Position numbers and translations under genes: made by a program. Positions 10,137-19,422 of a stretch of DNA of 64,000 nucleotides are shown here, one piece after another. The stretch comes from Enterobacter sp. 10-1. GTDB lineage: Bacteria; Pseudomonadota; Gammaproteobacteria; Enterobacterales; Enterobacteriaceae. Below the pieces are notes generated by a model. It saw only the letters and a list, made by a program, of their open reading frames with translations. It did no database searches and was not told where the DNA came from. The number at the start of each line of letters is the position of its first letter. Position 1 is the first letter of the stretch. Where the stretch lies: assembly GCA_002270295.1 (NCBI GenBank), contig NISF01000004.1, forward strand, positions 186,001-250,000, given 5' to 3'.

Positions 10137-10511
10137 ATGCGTATTCTCGCCGGTAGCGCGCTGCGCGTTTCTGCTCTTCTCGCCGGTTTGCTGGTCAGCG
10201 CCGGGGCTTTTGCCCACGCGCATCTGCAGCAACAAACCCCCGCCGCAGATTCTACGGTGAGCGCTTCGCCGCAGGCGCTAACGCTGAGCTTTTCCGAGGG
10301 TATCGAAACCCGCTTCAGCAGCGTGACGCTTAACGGCCCTCAGCAAAAAGCGGTGGCTACCGGCAAGCTGGCGCTTAGCGATGATAATAAAGCGCAGCTG
10401 ATCGTCCCGCTGGCGCAGCCCTTAACGGCGGGTGAATATACCGTTGACTGGCACGTGGTCTCCGTCGATGGTCATAAAACCAAAGGGCAATACCACTTTA
10501 CCGTCAAATAA
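10137..10511 (+). CDS. yobA: CopC-type periplasmic copper-binding protein YobA
   Basis: Periplasmic CopC-domain protein paired with the CopD-domain membrane protein YebZ. An ATG also exists at 10128, but there AAGGA (10123-10127) abuts the codon. The ATG at 10137 has proper 9-nt spacing and gives 124 residues, the E. coli length. The signal peptide ends at GAFA, so the mature protein begins His-Ala-His-Leu, the N-terminal copper-binding histidine expected of CopC. A second histidine cluster, DWHVVSVDGH, is near the C terminus. yebZ starts 3 nt after the stop. Confidence 0.93.
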   Translation: MRILAGSALRVSALLAGLLVSAGAFAHAHLQQQTPAADSTVSASPQALTLSFSEGIETRFSSVTLNGPQQKAVATGKLALSDDNKAQLIVPLAQPLTAGEYTVDWHVVSVDGHKTKGQYHFTVK

Positions 10512-10514
10512 ACG

Positions 10515-11384
10515 ATGCTCGCGGCACTCTATATCGCTTTACGCTTTGTCCACTTCGGCTCGCTGATGGTGGCTTTCGGCTGCGTGCTGTACGGCGCGTG
10601 GTGGGCGCCAGCGACGCTTCGTCGTCTGCTGATGCAGCGGTTTTATCCGCTGCTTCGCTACCTGCTGTTGATTAGCGCGCTTTCAGCGCTGCTGATGCTG
10701 ATGGCGCAGGGCGGCCTGATGGGCGAGGGCTGGCCGGATGTCTGGCAACCCGCCATCTGGCAAGCCGTTGCCGGCACGCGGTTTGGTAGCGTGTGGGTGT
10801 GGCAAATACTGCTGGCCTGGGTGACGCTCATCGTCGTCTGGCTTAAGCCGCGCCATCCGGCGCGACTGCTGCTGGTGCTACTCTGCGGCCAGCTGCTTCT
10901 GCTGGCGGGAGTGGGCCATGCGGCGATGAGTGAGGGCGGGCTGGGGGGGCTGCAGCGCACCAATCATGCGGTGCATTTGTTCTGCGTCGCCGGCTGGTTT
11001 GGCGGGCTGCTGCCGTTTATCTACTGCCTGCGTTTGCTGCAGGGGCGCTGGCGGCAGGCGGCGATTGGCGCCATGATGCGCTTTTCGCGCTACGGGCATC
11101 TGGCGGTGGCCGGAACCATTGCCAGCGGCGTGGTGAATACGCTGCTGATTCAGGGCGGATTGTTCAGCGATTCTCCGTGGGGCAGGGCGCTGTTGATCAA
11201 ATGTGCTCTGGTCGCGGGGATGGTGGCAATCGCGCTGGTGAACCGGTATGTTCTGGTACCTCGAATGTCGATGGACGAGGCGCGGGCAGAGCAGCTCATT
11301 TTGCGTACCACGCAGGTGGAGATGGCGCTGGGGGCGCTGGCGCTGCTGGCCGTCAGCCTGTTTGCAACCTGGGAACCTTATTGA
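10515..11384 (+). CDS. yebZ: CopD-domain inner-membrane protein YebZ
   Basis: Polytopic membrane protein with about eight hydrophobic segments and a C-terminal CopD domain. It is thought to move copper across the inner membrane together with YobA. It has 289 residues against 290 in E. coli. The start is 3 nt after yobA and lacks a strong ribosome-binding site, which suggests translational coupling. The conserved GVGHA and TNHAVHL segments near the centre carry histidines likely to face the metal path. yebY follows after 16 bp in the same operon. Confidence 0.94.
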   Translation: MLAALYIALRFVHFGSLMVAFGCVLYGAWWAPATLRRLLMQRFYPLLRYLLLISALSALLMLMAQGGLMGEGWPDVWQPAIWQAVAGTRFGSVWVWQILLAWVTLIVVWLKPRHPARLLLVLLCGQLLLLAGVGHAAMSEGGLGGLQRTNHAVHLFCVAGWFGGLLPFIYCLRLLQGRWRQAAIGAMMRFSRYGHLAVAGTIASGVVNTLLIQGGLFSDSPWGRALLIKCALVAGMVAIALVNRYVLVPRMSMDEARAEQLILRTTQVEMALGALALLAVSLFATWEPY

Positions 11385-11400
11385 ATTAACTGGTTAAATC

Positions 11401-11739
11401 ATGAAAAAAATTGTTCTGACACTGATGTTACTGGCAAGCTCCAGCGCCGCGCTGGCGGCCCCGCAGGTTATCACCGTTAGTCGCTTTGAAGTCGGTAAGG
11501 ATAGCTGGGCATTTAACCGGGAGGAGGTCATGCTGACCTGTCGTCCGGGAAATGCGCTGTATGCCATCAATCCCAGTACCCTGGTGCAGTATCCGTTGAA
11601 TGATACTGCCATTGAGCAGGTCAAGGCCGGTAAAACCAGCGGCCAGCCGATTTCTGTGATCCAGATCGACGACCCCCAGCATCCGGGGCAAAAAATGAGC
11701 CTGGCACCATTTATCGAGCGTGCGCAAAAGCTGTGCTGA
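11401..11739 (+). CDS. yebY: DUF2511 periplasmic protein YebY
   Basis: Small secreted protein, 112 residues (113 in E. coli), with a typical signal peptide ending at ALAA. The mature part carries two cysteines (LTCRPGN and the C-terminal KLC) that could form a disulfide. Co-transcription with yobA and yebZ and the shared regulation known in E. coli point to a role in copper handling, but the activity is unknown. A bidirectional terminator follows. Confidence 0.93.
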   Translation: MKKIVLTLMLLASSSAALAAPQVITVSRFEVGKDSWAFNREEVMLTCRPGNALYAINPSTLVQYPLNDTAIEQVKAGKTSGQPISVIQIDDPQHPGQKMSLAPFIERAQKLC

Positions 11740-11770
11740 TTTTTGGAATTATCTGGCTGTATTAAAATGA

Positions 11771-11809
11771 AAAAACCGCCGTTTACCTGCATCAGGAACG
11801 GCGGTTTTT
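11771..11809. terminator. Bidirectional terminator after yebY and SraC
   Basis: AAAAACCGCCGTT (11771-11783) pairs with AACGGCGGTTTTT (11797-11809). A T tract occurs on both strands, so it can end the yobA-yebZ-yebY transcript and also a leftward SraC transcript. Confidence 0.9.
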
Positions 11810-11895
11810 TTATGCGTCTCCGCGATTTTACCAGGAATTATTGGCCCACTTTTGTTGCGGACTGGAAAACCTGACGCGGTAAACTATTCTTATAA

Positions 11896-11999
11896 GGCAA
11901 GGCGACTTAGCCTGCATTAATGCCAACTTTTAGCGCACGGCTCTCTCCCAAGAGCCATTTCCCTGGACCGAATACAGGAATCGTGTTCGGTCTCTTTTT
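11896..11999 (+). ncRNA. sdsR: SdsR (RyeB) small regulatory RNA
   Basis: The sequence from GGCAAGGCGACTTAGCC at 11896 to the terminator ending in CTCTTTTT at 11999 is almost identical to the E. coli/Salmonella sRNA, with the same 104-nt length. The terminator stem ACCGAATAC / GTGTTCGGT contains the main visible difference. An extended sigma-S type -10 CTATTCT lies at 11884-11890 with no good -35, as expected for the strongly RpoS-dependent SdsR promoter. In E. coli and Salmonella it represses ompD, mutS and tolC by base pairing with Hfq or ProQ help. ProQ is encoded in this window at 21402. Confidence 0.95.
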
Positions 12000-12065
12000 A
12001 TCTATATCTTTCAAAAGCCTATCTTCAGAAGGCCCGAAACGATCCCTCATTTCCCGACGCAACCT

Positions 12066-12562
12066 TTTTCCCTTATACCACAACAAAAAACGCATTCACA
12101 TTTCCTTTACAGAAAAACGCGGCGTTAAAGCCTCTCCAGGAGACGGTCAGGCGCTCTTACTGGCGCCAGCCGTCGCTGTCGGGCGCGCTGCCAGGAAAGC
12201 AGTCGTTGGCCACCTTCAGCGTAACCTTGAGTACCACCTGCTGATGGCCGATGGCGTAGTTGCAAGGGTAAAGGAGTCAGCTGAACCAAAACGAGGTTAC
12301 AGGTAAAGGGATGCAAGGAGAGCGATGGTTCTAAGCGGATGATTCAAAGAGGGAATAGCGCATTGGCATCGGCCCCGGCATTGGGTCCCTGCGCAGCACC
12401 CGGAGCGATTTTAGCGCCGGATAAATTGACCGGGCGGATTCGTCTGTTTGTGGATGAGTAAACCGTAATGATTAGTATTATTGATACTGTTTTAGGCATC
12501 AAAAATGACGATGAAGTGAGAAAAAGAAAGCGCAGGATGAATTCGTAAATAAAAAAACGGGT
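12066..12562. other. Insertion with no confident gene between sraC and the small membrane protein
   Basis: About 500 bp that E. coli lacks at this place. Three short frames look partly coding but have no family I recognise. One is a minus-strand frame ending at 12157 whose last 35 codons read like a secreted-protein tail (ANDCFPGSAPDSDGWRQ) but which is closed upstream by a stop at 12277-12279. The second is a 51-codon minus ORF at 12344-12499 with a hydrophobic start and a Gly/Ala/Asn-rich tail. The third is a 26-codon plus ORF at 12468-12548. The first may be a frameshifted remnant. None has a convincing ribosome-binding site. Confidence 0.5.
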
Positions 12563-12706
12563 TTATTCCGGAGCGACTAAAGAGGGATATAGCTGCGTCT
12601 CCAGATAACTGACGAGGGACCAGATTTCACCGCTGAAAATAAACCACAGGGAAGCCGTCAAAATAATCAAGACGATAGCCAACAGCACTGCTTCTGCTTT
12701 ACTCAT
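12563..12706 (-). CDS. Small single-span membrane protein
   Basis: From the ATG at 12706 this encodes 47 residues, starting MSKAEAVLLAIVLIILTASL, with one strongly hydrophobic helix (about 7-31) and a short polar tail ending in SLVAPE. A 23-residue upstream extension to 12775 is unlikely, because it would overlap the terminator of the VirK-like gene. The ribosome-binding site is weak (TTGAAG). I do not recognise a named family. Size, topology and position next to a VirK-family gene suggest an envelope-associated small protein. It lies just downstream of, and on the same strand as, the virK-like gene. Confidence 0.6.
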   Translation of the reverse strand: MSKAEAVLLAIVLIILTASLWFIFSGEIWSLVSYLETQLYPSLVAPE

Positions 12707-12774
12707 AACTTCAATGGCTACCTGAACGGAAACGGAGAAGTGATGATAGTAACGAAAGCGCAGGATAAGATGCA

Positions 12775-12797
12775 AACGCCGTTGCTAAAACGGCGTT
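12775..12797 (-). terminator. Hairpin after the VirK-family gene
   Basis: AACGCCGTT (12775-12783) and AACGGCGTT (12789-12797) form a perfect 9-bp stem with a 5-nt loop, 15 bp after the stop codon. The T tract on the minus strand is short, so termination may be partial and the small gene downstream may be read through. Confidence 0.5.
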
Positions 12798-12811
12798 GAT
12801 TTGTTGGAAGG

Positions 12812-13771
12812 CTACGCCTGCGAGGAGCCGGCGGCGAGTGCGATAACCCGGGCATTCAGCTCATCGAGCAGCTGGAAGCGGCGGCGATACTCAGCCCGTT
12901 TTTTGCTGGCAATCTCGTCCAAAGACTTGCGCTCAAGGCGCAGCGGCAAGCGCCAGCGCCACGCGCCGTCGGCCGCGCCTTCAATAGACTTCCAGAACTC
13001 GTCATAGCTGGCGTGGAAGTGGCGTCCTTTACTCAAGCGATAGCGTAATGCCCTGAAAACGTGGCCGTTATCGCTGACGCCATAAATCGCCCGGATATTG
13101 CTTTGCGCCGCCAGCGCCCAGATAAACTCCAGCAGCAGGCGTTTAGGAAACAGGCCGTAGCAGGCGCGGGTAGCCTGCTTTATCGCCTCGTGCGGGACGT
13201 TGCGCCGCGGCCCCTGCAGCCCGCCGATGGTCAGCTGCCACTGCTCCTGTTCGCGCACCACGCTGAACGTCGCGGTGGCCAGCACCGTTTGGCTACCGTC
13301 GCGCAGCCAAAGCGTAGTTTCGCCTTCGCGCTCGGCTTTCCCGGCAGAGGAGGCCGAGATCGTGAACCGGGAGTCATCTTTGCCCTGCAGCTCCAGCAGC
13401 GGCATCTCCTGTACCGCGGTCATGGCGGCACTCAGCCGGCCGGCGGGTAAGGTATCGATATATTGATAGTGGCTGACAATCGCCGCGGCGCGCTGGCCGG
13501 CGTTGAGCCCGCGCCTCAGGTACTGACGATGAACTTTGCCCGGCAGAGTTGCCTGAGCGGCGAGCAGCTGGCTGAAGTTGGGCCGCGCCGCGAGATTATC
13601 CAGCATCAGCCGGGTCGGCGTGTAAAATAATGCTGTTCGCAGCAGGAACTTAAGCCGGTAATTACGCTTTTGCCAGATTGGCGCGGGAATAAGTCTGCCC
13701 ATAACCAGATCGGTAATTAGATTTGTGCGTGGCTGTAGTACGTAGGCTGAATGCAGGCTATTGTCCGTCAC
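12812..13771 (-). CDS. VirK/YbjX-family (DUF535) protein
   Basis: 319-residue cytoplasmic-looking protein of the DUF535 family, which includes Salmonella and Shigella VirK and E. coli YbjX. Family traits visible are the N-terminal YRLKFLLRTALFYTPTR region, the central GLQGPRR segment, and the C-terminal YDEFW and RLERKSLDEIASKKRAEYRRR helix. Family members are often PhoP-regulated and linked to resistance to cationic peptides; I could not find a clear PhoP box here. The start is a GTG at 13771 with GAGGT 8 nt upstream. The gene is absent between sraC and pphA in E. coli K-12. Confidence 0.85.
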   Translation of the reverse strand: MTDNSLHSAYVLQPRTNLITDLVMGRLIPAPIWQKRNYRLKFLLRTALFYTPTRLMLDNLAARPNFSQLLAAQATLPGKVHRQYLRRGLNAGQRAAAIVSHYQYIDTLPAGRLSAAMTAVQEMPLLELQGKDDSRFTISASSAGKAEREGETTLWLRDGSQTVLATATFSVVREQEQWQLTIGGLQGPRRNVPHEAIKQATRACYGLFPKRLLLEFIWALAAQSNIRAIYGVSDNGHVFRALRYRLSKGRHFHASYDEFWKSIEGAADGAWRWRLPLRLERKSLDEIASKKRAEYRRRFQLLDELNARVIALAAGSSQA

Positions 13772-13910
13772 GATGAATACCTCGGCGTTATTTAGCCTCT
13801 ATTTTAGTGAGACTCGGACGCGAGATTAATGCCCCGGCGGACTATATTTCCGTTTCGTTTAAATTTTATTGAGGTGTGTTTCCGGAAGGGGAATAAGAGA
13901 AATAACTCGC

Positions 13911-13916
13911 TATAAT
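13911..13916 (+). promoter_or_regulatory. Candidate -10 element of pphA
   Basis: A perfect TATAAT 18 bp before the start codon. No matching -35 is obvious, so an activator or a different recognition mode is possible. In E. coli pphA is described as heat-shock inducible, but I see no sigma-32 type sequence here. Confidence 0.4.
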
Positions 13917-13934
13917 TATAGCTGGAGGAACAAT

Positions 13935-14588
13935 ATGTATCAGCATCTTGATGGTTCAGGCTGGCGTAATATTTGGCTCGTCGGTGATCTGCACGGCTGC
14001 CTTGCGCAGCTGACGGCAAAACTGCGGCTGCTGAGGTTTGACCCGTACCAGGATCTGCTTATCTCAGTGGGCGATCTGATCGATCGCGGGCCGCAAAGTG
14101 CGGCATGTCTGGGCCTGCTCGACTGTCGCTGGTTTCGCGCGGTGCGGGGCAATCATGAGCAGATGGCGCTGGAGGCGCAGGAGAGCGGGAAGCCGGCGCT
14201 GTGGATGCTCAACGGCGGGCGCTGGTTCCAGGAGAGCTCGCCAAACGCGCGACAGCAGATGGCGCCGCTCTTTGCTCGCTGCCGTCAGTTGCCGTTGATT
14301 ATTGAGCTCTGCGCCAGCTCGCAGACGCATATTATTGCCCACGCAGACTATCCGGCGTCGTTCTACCGGTGGCAGCAGCCGGTGGACGCATCCCAGGTCC
14401 TGTGGAACCGTCAACGTCTGACGGACCATCTGGCCGGGCGACACGGGGCTATCGGCGGCGCCGATCATTTCTGGTTTGGCCATACTCCGCTCACGCAGCG
14501 CTACGACAGCGATAACCAGCACTACATTGATACCGGAGCCGTCTTTGGCGGCGAGCTGACCCTCGTGCAGCTGCAGCAGGCAGGTTAG
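13935..14588 (+). CDS. pphA: Serine/threonine protein phosphatase 1
   Basis: Metallophosphoesterase that removes phosphate from Ser/Thr (and His) residues and is linked in E. coli to signalling of misfolded protein. The metal-binding signatures GDLHG (residues 17-21), GDLIDRG and RGNHEQ are in the standard order, with HADYP and FGHTP further on. The ATG at 13935 follows GGAGGAA with good spacing and gives 217 residues (218 in E. coli). The longer frame from 13869 has no support. The gene is convergent with yebW; the two stop codons overlap by 4 bp. Confidence 0.95.
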   Translation: MYQHLDGSGWRNIWLVGDLHGCLAQLTAKLRLLRFDPYQDLLISVGDLIDRGPQSAACLGLLDCRWFRAVRGNHEQMALEAQESGKPALWMLNGGRWFQESSPNARQQMAPLFARCRQLPLIIELCASSQTHIIAHADYPASFYRWQQPVDASQVLWNRQRLTDHLAGRHGAIGGADHFWFGHTPLTQRYDSDNQHYIDTGAVFGGELTLVQLQQAG

Positions 14589-14776
14589 AAATCGCTGTAT
14601 TCGCTGGCGGGGCGCCAGAAACCGTCGATAAAATCTTCTACCGGAAAGCAGCCGCCCTGGCGGATCCGCTGATCGTCCATCGCGACTATACAGCGTCGTT
14701 CGTCGTCATAAACATCCACGACAATATCCTCGCAGCCGCCGTCCAGGTAACAAATGAACAAAACTAAGGCAAACAT
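14585..14776 (-). CDS. yebW: Conserved small protein YebW
   Basis: 63 residues, as in E. coli: MFALVLFICYLDGGCEDIV at the start and the conserved QGGCFPVEDFIDGFWRP block at the end. Paired cysteines may bind metal or form disulfides. The function is unknown. The ATG at 14776 is chosen because it gives the E. coli length; a GTG three codons earlier is possible. The Shine-Dalgarno sequence is poor. It lies 98 bp downstream of yebV on the same strand. Confidence 0.88.
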   Translation of the reverse strand: MFALVLFICYLDGGCEDIVVDVYDDERRCIVAMDDQRIRQGGCFPVEDFIDGFWRPASEYSDF

Positions 14777-14843
14777 CCTGGCCACATGTTCAGGTTAACA
14801 TGCTAATAAGTATAGGGGGGTTTAGCGAGTGCGGGGGGTAAAT

Positions 14844-14871
14844 AACCCGTCTCAGGCGACGGGTTCTTTTT
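14844..14871 (+). terminator. Hairpin with T tract between yebW and yebV
   Basis: AACCCGTC (14844-14851) pairs with GACGGGTT (14858-14865) followed by CTTTTT on the plus strand. It ends rightward transcripts reading past pphA. On the minus strand the T tract is poor, so yebV-yebW read-through is possible. Confidence 0.6.
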
Positions 14872-14874
14872 GAG

Positions 14875-15114
14875 TCAGGCTACGCGCATGACCCAGGCGT
14901 CAGATTGTTGATCGTAGTGCTTACGGTAGAGAACAGAATGTTGACCATCAAGAATAGCGGGAACGCTGGTATCAGCATCCCAACCGTCGAGCTGCATACA
15001 TAAATCCGGGTCGGATTTGCAGGGAATGCTTAACGTTCGCTCTCCCTGCTGTTCACCGTGCAGTTCGGCATCGTCTATCTCAAACGCGCCGATGCGTATG
15101 CTTGTTTTGCTCAT
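14875..15114 (-). CDS. yebV: DUF1480 protein YebV
   Basis: 79 residues starting MSKTSIRIGAFEIDDAEL, closely matching E. coli YebV (78 residues). The conserved TLSIPCKSDPDLCMQLDGWD segment has two cysteines. The ATG at 15114 is preceded by GGGGTGA. The function is unknown. Hydrophilic, with no signal peptide or membrane segment. It lies 114 bp after rsmF on the same strand. Confidence 0.92.
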   Translation of the reverse strand: MSKTSIRIGAFEIDDAELHGEQQGERTLSIPCKSDPDLCMQLDGWDADTSVPAILDGQHSVLYRKHYDQQSDAWVMRVA

Positions 15115-15228
15115 AAATTCACCCCGTTTGTCTGCTGAATTGTGGTACGACCAGTTAAGGCCGCAATTTTCAGCGTAGACAATGGGGCGCAAATCGCCAG
15201 TTAAAAAATGCTGTTTTTCTGCGCTTAA

Positions 15229-16662
15229 TCACACCTTGCCGGCAAATAGCTTCCCGTCGCGCACCAGCTCGCGTGGATAGCTGTTCTTCAGGCGCGAACC
15301 GACTTTTTTCGCCAGGCCCAGGGGAGCGCCCTGATAAGTGACGATCGCTTCGTCCTGCTGCGGCGCGGTTTGCGGGTAAATATCGCGTCCGCGATACCAC
15401 TCTTCGGCTTCACTCTGCGTTAGCTCAAAAGGCGTCGCGGATGCGGCAAGGGCGATAACCGCCTCGTGCTGCCAGCGGAAGCCCTTGTTGTGCGTTTCCG
15501 CCAGCCTGAGCCCAATCCGCGAAAAGCGGACCTTGCCAATAAACGCTTCCAGGGCTTGCGGAAATAGCCAAATTTCCTTATCGCGTTGCCAGAGGGTATG
15601 GCTTTCATCCCAGCGCAGGCCAACGGCCGCCGCGGCGTCCGACACGGCGGCGCTTTCCCGCCGCTTGAGGGGAACAAACGGAAACTTACCGACCTTGTAG
15701 CCCGGCGCCGGCAGCGGTTCAACGGCGGCGGTTTTACGCAGACGGGCAACGAAGAATCCCTCGCAGTCATAAATCTGCGGGAAGACGTGAAGAAAGCCCT
15801 CTGTGGTCAGGGCCTCGCTGGCCTGGGGGAAGAGCGCGCCAAGAGGCAGCGTCTCCACCGCCTGCGGGTAGCGCGCCAGCAGCCAGTGCACCACGTCCTC
15901 ATTCTCTTCGCGGTTCAGGGTGCAGGTTGAGTACACCAGCGTACCGCCCGGTTGCAGGGCGTGAAAGGCGCTATCGATAAGCTCGCGCTGGGTTGCGGCG
16001 ATTTGCTGGTTGCTTTCCGAGGACCAGTTTTTCAAGGCATCGGGATCTTTGCGCACCACGCCTTCGCCGGAGCAGGGGGCGTCGAGCAGGATGGCATCGA
16101 AGCACTCCGGCAGCGCGGCGCCAAATACCCGGCCATCGAAATGCGTCAGCGCGACGTTGCTTATTCCGCAGCGGCTGATGTTGGCATGGAGGACTTTGAC
16201 CCGGCTGGCGGAATATTCGTTGGCGAGGATCCCGCCTTTGTTACCCATCCGGGCGGCGATTTGCGTGGTTTTTGACCCCGGCGCGGCGGCGACATCCATC
16301 ACCCGCTGCGGCATATCGCCATCGGCAAACAGGGCGGCAACCGGCAGCATTGAGCTGGCTTCCTGAATATAGAAGAGTCCGCTGAGATGCTCGGCGGTGC
16401 TGCCTAACGGCAGGGACTCCTCATCCTCGCGCTCGATCCAAAATCCCTCTGCGCACCACGGCACCGGCGTAAGCTGCCAGCCATAGGGGGCGACCAGCTG
16501 CAGAAAGTCAGCCACGCTGGTTTTCAGCGTGTTAACGCGGATGCTGCGGCGTAGCGGACGTTGGCAGGCGGCAATAAAATCGTCGAATGAGAGATGCGTC
16601 GGCATTGCCGCACGCATTTGAGCGAGGAATTCGTCAGGAAGAAAGACAGCGTTTTGAGCCAC
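15229..16662 (-). CDS. rsmF: 16S rRNA m5C1407 methyltransferase
   Basis: Methylates C1407 of 16S rRNA with S-adenosylmethionine. The Rossmann SAM motif [11 protein letters not shown], the DAPCSGEG motif and the [10 protein letters not shown] motif carry the two catalytic cysteines of the m5C (Nol1/Nop2/Sun) family. A C-terminal PUA-like region ([17 protein letters not shown]) follows. The GTG at 16662 (Val-Ala-Gln-Asn) aligns with the E. coli N terminus and gives 477 residues against 479. The upstream TTG extension is not needed. It lies 126 bp downstream of letB on the same strand. Confidence 0.95.
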   Translation of the reverse strand: MAQNAVFLPDEFLAQMRAAMPTHLSFDDFIAACQRPLRRSIRVNTLKTSVADFLQLVAPYGWQLTPVPWCAEGFWIEREDEESLPLGSTAEHLSGLFYIQEASSMLPVAALFADGDMPQRVMDVAAAPGSKTTQIAARMGNKGGILANEYSASRVKVLHANISRCGISNVALTHFDGRVFGAALPECFDAILLDAPCSGEGVVRKDPDALKNWSSESNQQIAATQRELIDSAFHALQPGGTLVYSTCTLNREENEDVVHWLLARYPQAVETLPLGALFPQASEALTTEGFLHVFPQIYDCEGFFVARLRKTAAVEPLPAPGYKVGKFPFVPLKRRESAAVSDAAAAVGLRWDESHTLWQRDKEIWLFPQALEAFIGKVRFSRIGLRLAETHNKGFRWQHEAVIALAASATPFELTQSEAEEWYRGRDIYPQTAPQQDEAIVTYQGAPLGLAKKVGSRLKNSYPRELVRDGKLFAGKV

Positions 16663-16706
16663 TGGAGCGCACCACAAGAAAAAAGGGTGCGCAGTTTAAC
16701 ATAAAT

Positions 16707-16729
16707 GCTCCGGCATCGGACACCGGAGC
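16707..16729 (-). terminator. Weak hairpin between letB and rsmF
   Basis: GCTCCGG / CCGGAGC (16707-16713 and 16723-16729) form a 7-bp stem. On the minus strand it is followed only by ATTTATG, so it may attenuate rather than stop letA-letB transcripts. Confidence 0.4.
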
Positions 16730-16788
16730 GTTTAGCCAGCGCGGAGTTCAGGCGTCGGGATGGCGGCTGAACTCCGTAGGCCAGCGGC

Positions 16789-19422
16789 CTAGCGCGGCAG
16801 GGCGGTGCCCCATTCGCGCCACTCTTTCGGTTCGCTCCCCAGCAGCAGGAAGTGTTTATCATCCTGCGCTTTCGGCGCCAGCGGCGTACCCGGCGGCGTG
16901 GCAAAGGAGATGCCGCCGCGAATGAACTGATTGAAGGTCCCGGTTTTCACCACTCCGCCAATCAGGCCAAAGTCGAGGTTGTAGCCGGAAGAGAGCCAGA
17001 ACACCGAGTTGTTACGCACCAGATACTGATAACGCTTACTGATACGCAGTTTGACCATCACGCGGTCCGATAGCGATCCCAGCGTCAGCCCGGTGACCGT
17101 TCCCACCTCAAGGCCGCGGAATAACACCGGCGTACCGATATCCAGCGAACCGGCTTCCGGAACCTCAACCACGATGCTCAGGCCATCGATATAGCGAGAG
17201 TCGCTAATGGTCGTTTCCTGAATTTCGAAGTCGCGACGCGGCGTCCCCCGGCCCGGCTCAACGTTGATATACGGCTGGAAGATGGTATCCAGATGCTCAA
17301 CGCCCGCCGCGGAAATTTGCGGGGTGATCACCGAGAATCGGGTGCCTACACGGGCGAAGGTCTCCACGTATTCCGGGTAGAGCACGGCTTTCGCCTGCAC
17401 TTCGTTTTTGGCGGTGATCAGGTTCAGCGATTGGATCTGGCCGATGTTAATCCCCAGATAGCGGATAGGCATCCCGGAGGAGAGTTTTCCCGCATCGAAG
17501 GCATGGAGGGTGATCTGCCCGCCCACCGCGCGGGCGGCGGTCTCTGAAGCATACAGAATACGCTTATTACCGCTGCGGACGCGGGCGCTGGTCCCGCTCA
17601 GATCGTCAAAGCTGATGGCCCCTTTGAGGGCGCGGGCCAGCGGCGAAGCCTGGACGGTCAGGCCGTTGCCGTCGAGCTGGACCTTAGCTCCGCCTTCCGC
17701 CCAGAACACGCTATTGCTGGTGAGCAAATGGCGGTATTCCGGCTTAATGTGCAGGTCGATATCAAACGCGTTGCTGCGCGGTTTGACGGAGGTCACCTCG
17801 CCCACGGCAAACTTACGGTAGAGCACCACCGAGCCTTCCTGAACATCCGGCAGCGTTTCCGCAGAGAGGCTCAGCGTGGTTGTCGGGAGGTCGCTCAGGC
17901 TATTCTCCTGCGCTTTTTCCATATTGGCATACAGCGGATAGCTGGACTGAATCGCCCCTTGTGCGCCGGGAATAATGCGGATGCCTCCGTCAACCCACTC
18001 GCTGGCGCTGGCGCCAAGCACCTTAATACCGTCGAGGCCGACCTTAACGTCAAGGCGGCTGTTGACCACAAATTTGCTATCGCCGTGCACCAGGTCGCGA
18101 TATTCCGGCGTAATGGCCACCTGGAAGGTGACGCCTTTCGCCGTCAGCTTGCGCTCCAGCACCTGGCCGATTTTAACACCGTGCAGCACCAGCGGCTGTC
18201 CGGCGTCGATGCCGAAGCTCTCCGATGCCGTCAGCGTAATGGCCGCGACGTTCGGCTCTTCCAGCAGCGATTTATCCGCCGGCAGCACCACGAAATGGCT
18301 GCGCGGCTCACCCTCTCCCGGTACCAGTTCAAAGGTATTACCGGTCAGCAGGGCGCTGAGGCTCGGATTATCCAGCGAAATTTTCGGCTTTTTCATCTGA
18401 ATAAGCGTCTTATCACGCAGCAGGGTTACGACGCTGGGATCGACGGTCATCTCGCCGGTAACTTTACTTCCGGGCTGGAGGTTGAGCTTAGTGAGCTGTC
18501 CGACCTCGAGGCCCTGGTACATCAGCGGCGTAGAGCCGGCTTTCAGCCCCGCGCCGTCAGGTAAATCGAGCGTCACCAGCACGCCGCGCTGGCTGTGGGC
18601 TAAATCTTCGTACAGCCCGTACTCATCGTTTTGCTGCGCTGCCTGGGAGTCTCCGGGGGAGTCAAAGGCAATCGCTCCATTAACCAGGGCCGAAAGGCTT
18701 TCCAGCTCAACTTTAGCGCCGATCAGGCCGACGTCGGCCTTGACGCCCGAAACGTTCCAGAAGCGGGTGCCTTTTTTGACCAGGTTGGTAAAGCGGCGTT
18801 CGATCAGCACATCGATGGTAACGCCCTGGTTGTTATCGTTGAGCGCATAGTCGTAAACCCGGCCAACGGGGATCTTGCGGAAATAGACCAGCGATCCGCT
18901 GGTTAGCGAGCCGAGATCCGCGGCGTGCAGATGAATCATCAGCTCGCCGTTGTTGATACGGTATTTCGGCTGGGTATCGAGGGCGACAAAGTGATCTTCC
19001 GGTTCGCCCTGGCCCGGCATCATGCCGATATAGTTGCCGCCTACCAGCGCATCAAGGCCGGAAACGCCCGCCAGCGAGGCTTTCGGCGTGACCAACCAGA
19101 ACTGCGTGTCCTTGCGCAGCGCTTCTTTCATATCGCCTTTGACGCTGGCCGAAACCTCTATCTTACTCAGGTCTTTACTCAGCGAGATATTCTGCACGGT
19201 GCCCACTTCTACCCCTTGATAGCGGATAGGCGTGCGCCCGGGGACAATACCGTTCGCCGACTGGAAGTCGATAGTGATAGTCGTCCCGCGATCGTTATAG
19301 CTGGTCCAGATCAGCCAGCTGGCGATCATCAGCGCAATGACCGGCAGCAGCCAGAATGGCGATATGCGACGTTTGGTTTTAATTTTGGCTTCAGTCGGCG
19401 AAGCGGGCGTTTCCTGACTCAT
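16789..19422 (-). CDS. letB: Lipid-transport MCE tunnel protein LetB (YebT)
   Basis: Forms a long periplasmic tunnel that moves lipids between inner and outer membrane together with LetA. After a short cytoplasmic tail and one N-terminal membrane helix (about residues 23-43) there are seven tandem MCE domains. Each shows the recurring G-x-P-(I/L/V)-x-Y/F-x-G-x-x-(V/I)-G-x-(V/I) pattern, for example [30 protein letters not shown] and [14 protein letters not shown]. From the ATG at 19422 the product has 877 residues, the E. coli length; a 14-residue upstream extension is rejected. Its start overlaps the letA 3' end by 32 bp. Confidence 0.96.
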   Translation of the reverse strand: MSQETPASPTEAKIKTKRRISPFWLLPVIALMIASWLIWTSYNDRGTTITIDFQSANGIVPGRTPIRYQGVEVGTVQNISLSKDLSKIEVSASVKGDMKEALRKDTQFWLVTPKASLAGVSGLDALVGGNYIGMMPGQGEPEDHFVALDTQPKYRINNGELMIHLHAADLGSLTSGSLVYFRKIPVGRVYDYALNDNNQGVTIDVLIERRFTNLVKKGTRFWNVSGVKADVGLIGAKVELESLSALVNGAIAFDSPGDSQAAQQNDEYGLYEDLAHSQRGVLVTLDLPDGAGLKAGSTPLMYQGLEVGQLTKLNLQPGSKVTGEMTVDPSVVTLLRDKTLIQMKKPKISLDNPSLSALLTGNTFELVPGEGEPRSHFVVLPADKSLLEEPNVAAITLTASESFGIDAGQPLVLHGVKIGQVLERKLTAKGVTFQVAITPEYRDLVHGDSKFVVNSRLDVKVGLDGIKVLGASASEWVDGGIRIIPGAQGAIQSSYPLYANMEKAQENSLSDLPTTTLSLSAETLPDVQEGSVVLYRKFAVGEVTSVKPRSNAFDIDLHIKPEYRHLLTSNSVFWAEGGAKVQLDGNGLTVQASPLARALKGAISFDDLSGTSARVRSGNKRILYASETAARAVGGQITLHAFDAGKLSSGMPIRYLGINIGQIQSLNLITAKNEVQAKAVLYPEYVETFARVGTRFSVITPQISAAGVEHLDTIFQPYINVEPGRGTPRRDFEIQETTISDSRYIDGLSIVVEVPEAGSLDIGTPVLFRGLEVGTVTGLTLGSLSDRVMVKLRISKRYQYLVRNNSVFWLSSGYNLDFGLIGGVVKTGTFNQFIRGGISFATPPGTPLAPKAQDDKHFLLLGSEPKEWREWGTALPR

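Larger units (their letters stand above)
11770..12065 (-). ncRNA. sraC: SraC (RyeA), antisense partner of SdsR
   Basis: In E. coli a roughly 250-275-nt RNA is transcribed across the whole of SdsR from the other strand. Here a minus-strand extended -10 TGGTATAAG (hexamer 12072-12077) would start transcription near 12065. The yebY terminator at 11771-11809 would end it, giving about 295 nt. The exact 5' end is predicted, not known. The two RNAs would pair over SdsR's full length and be open to RNase III. Confidence 0.6.

Noticed and set aside
17728..18564. 278-codon plus-strand frame opposite letB
   Set aside because: Shadow of the repetitive MCE domains.
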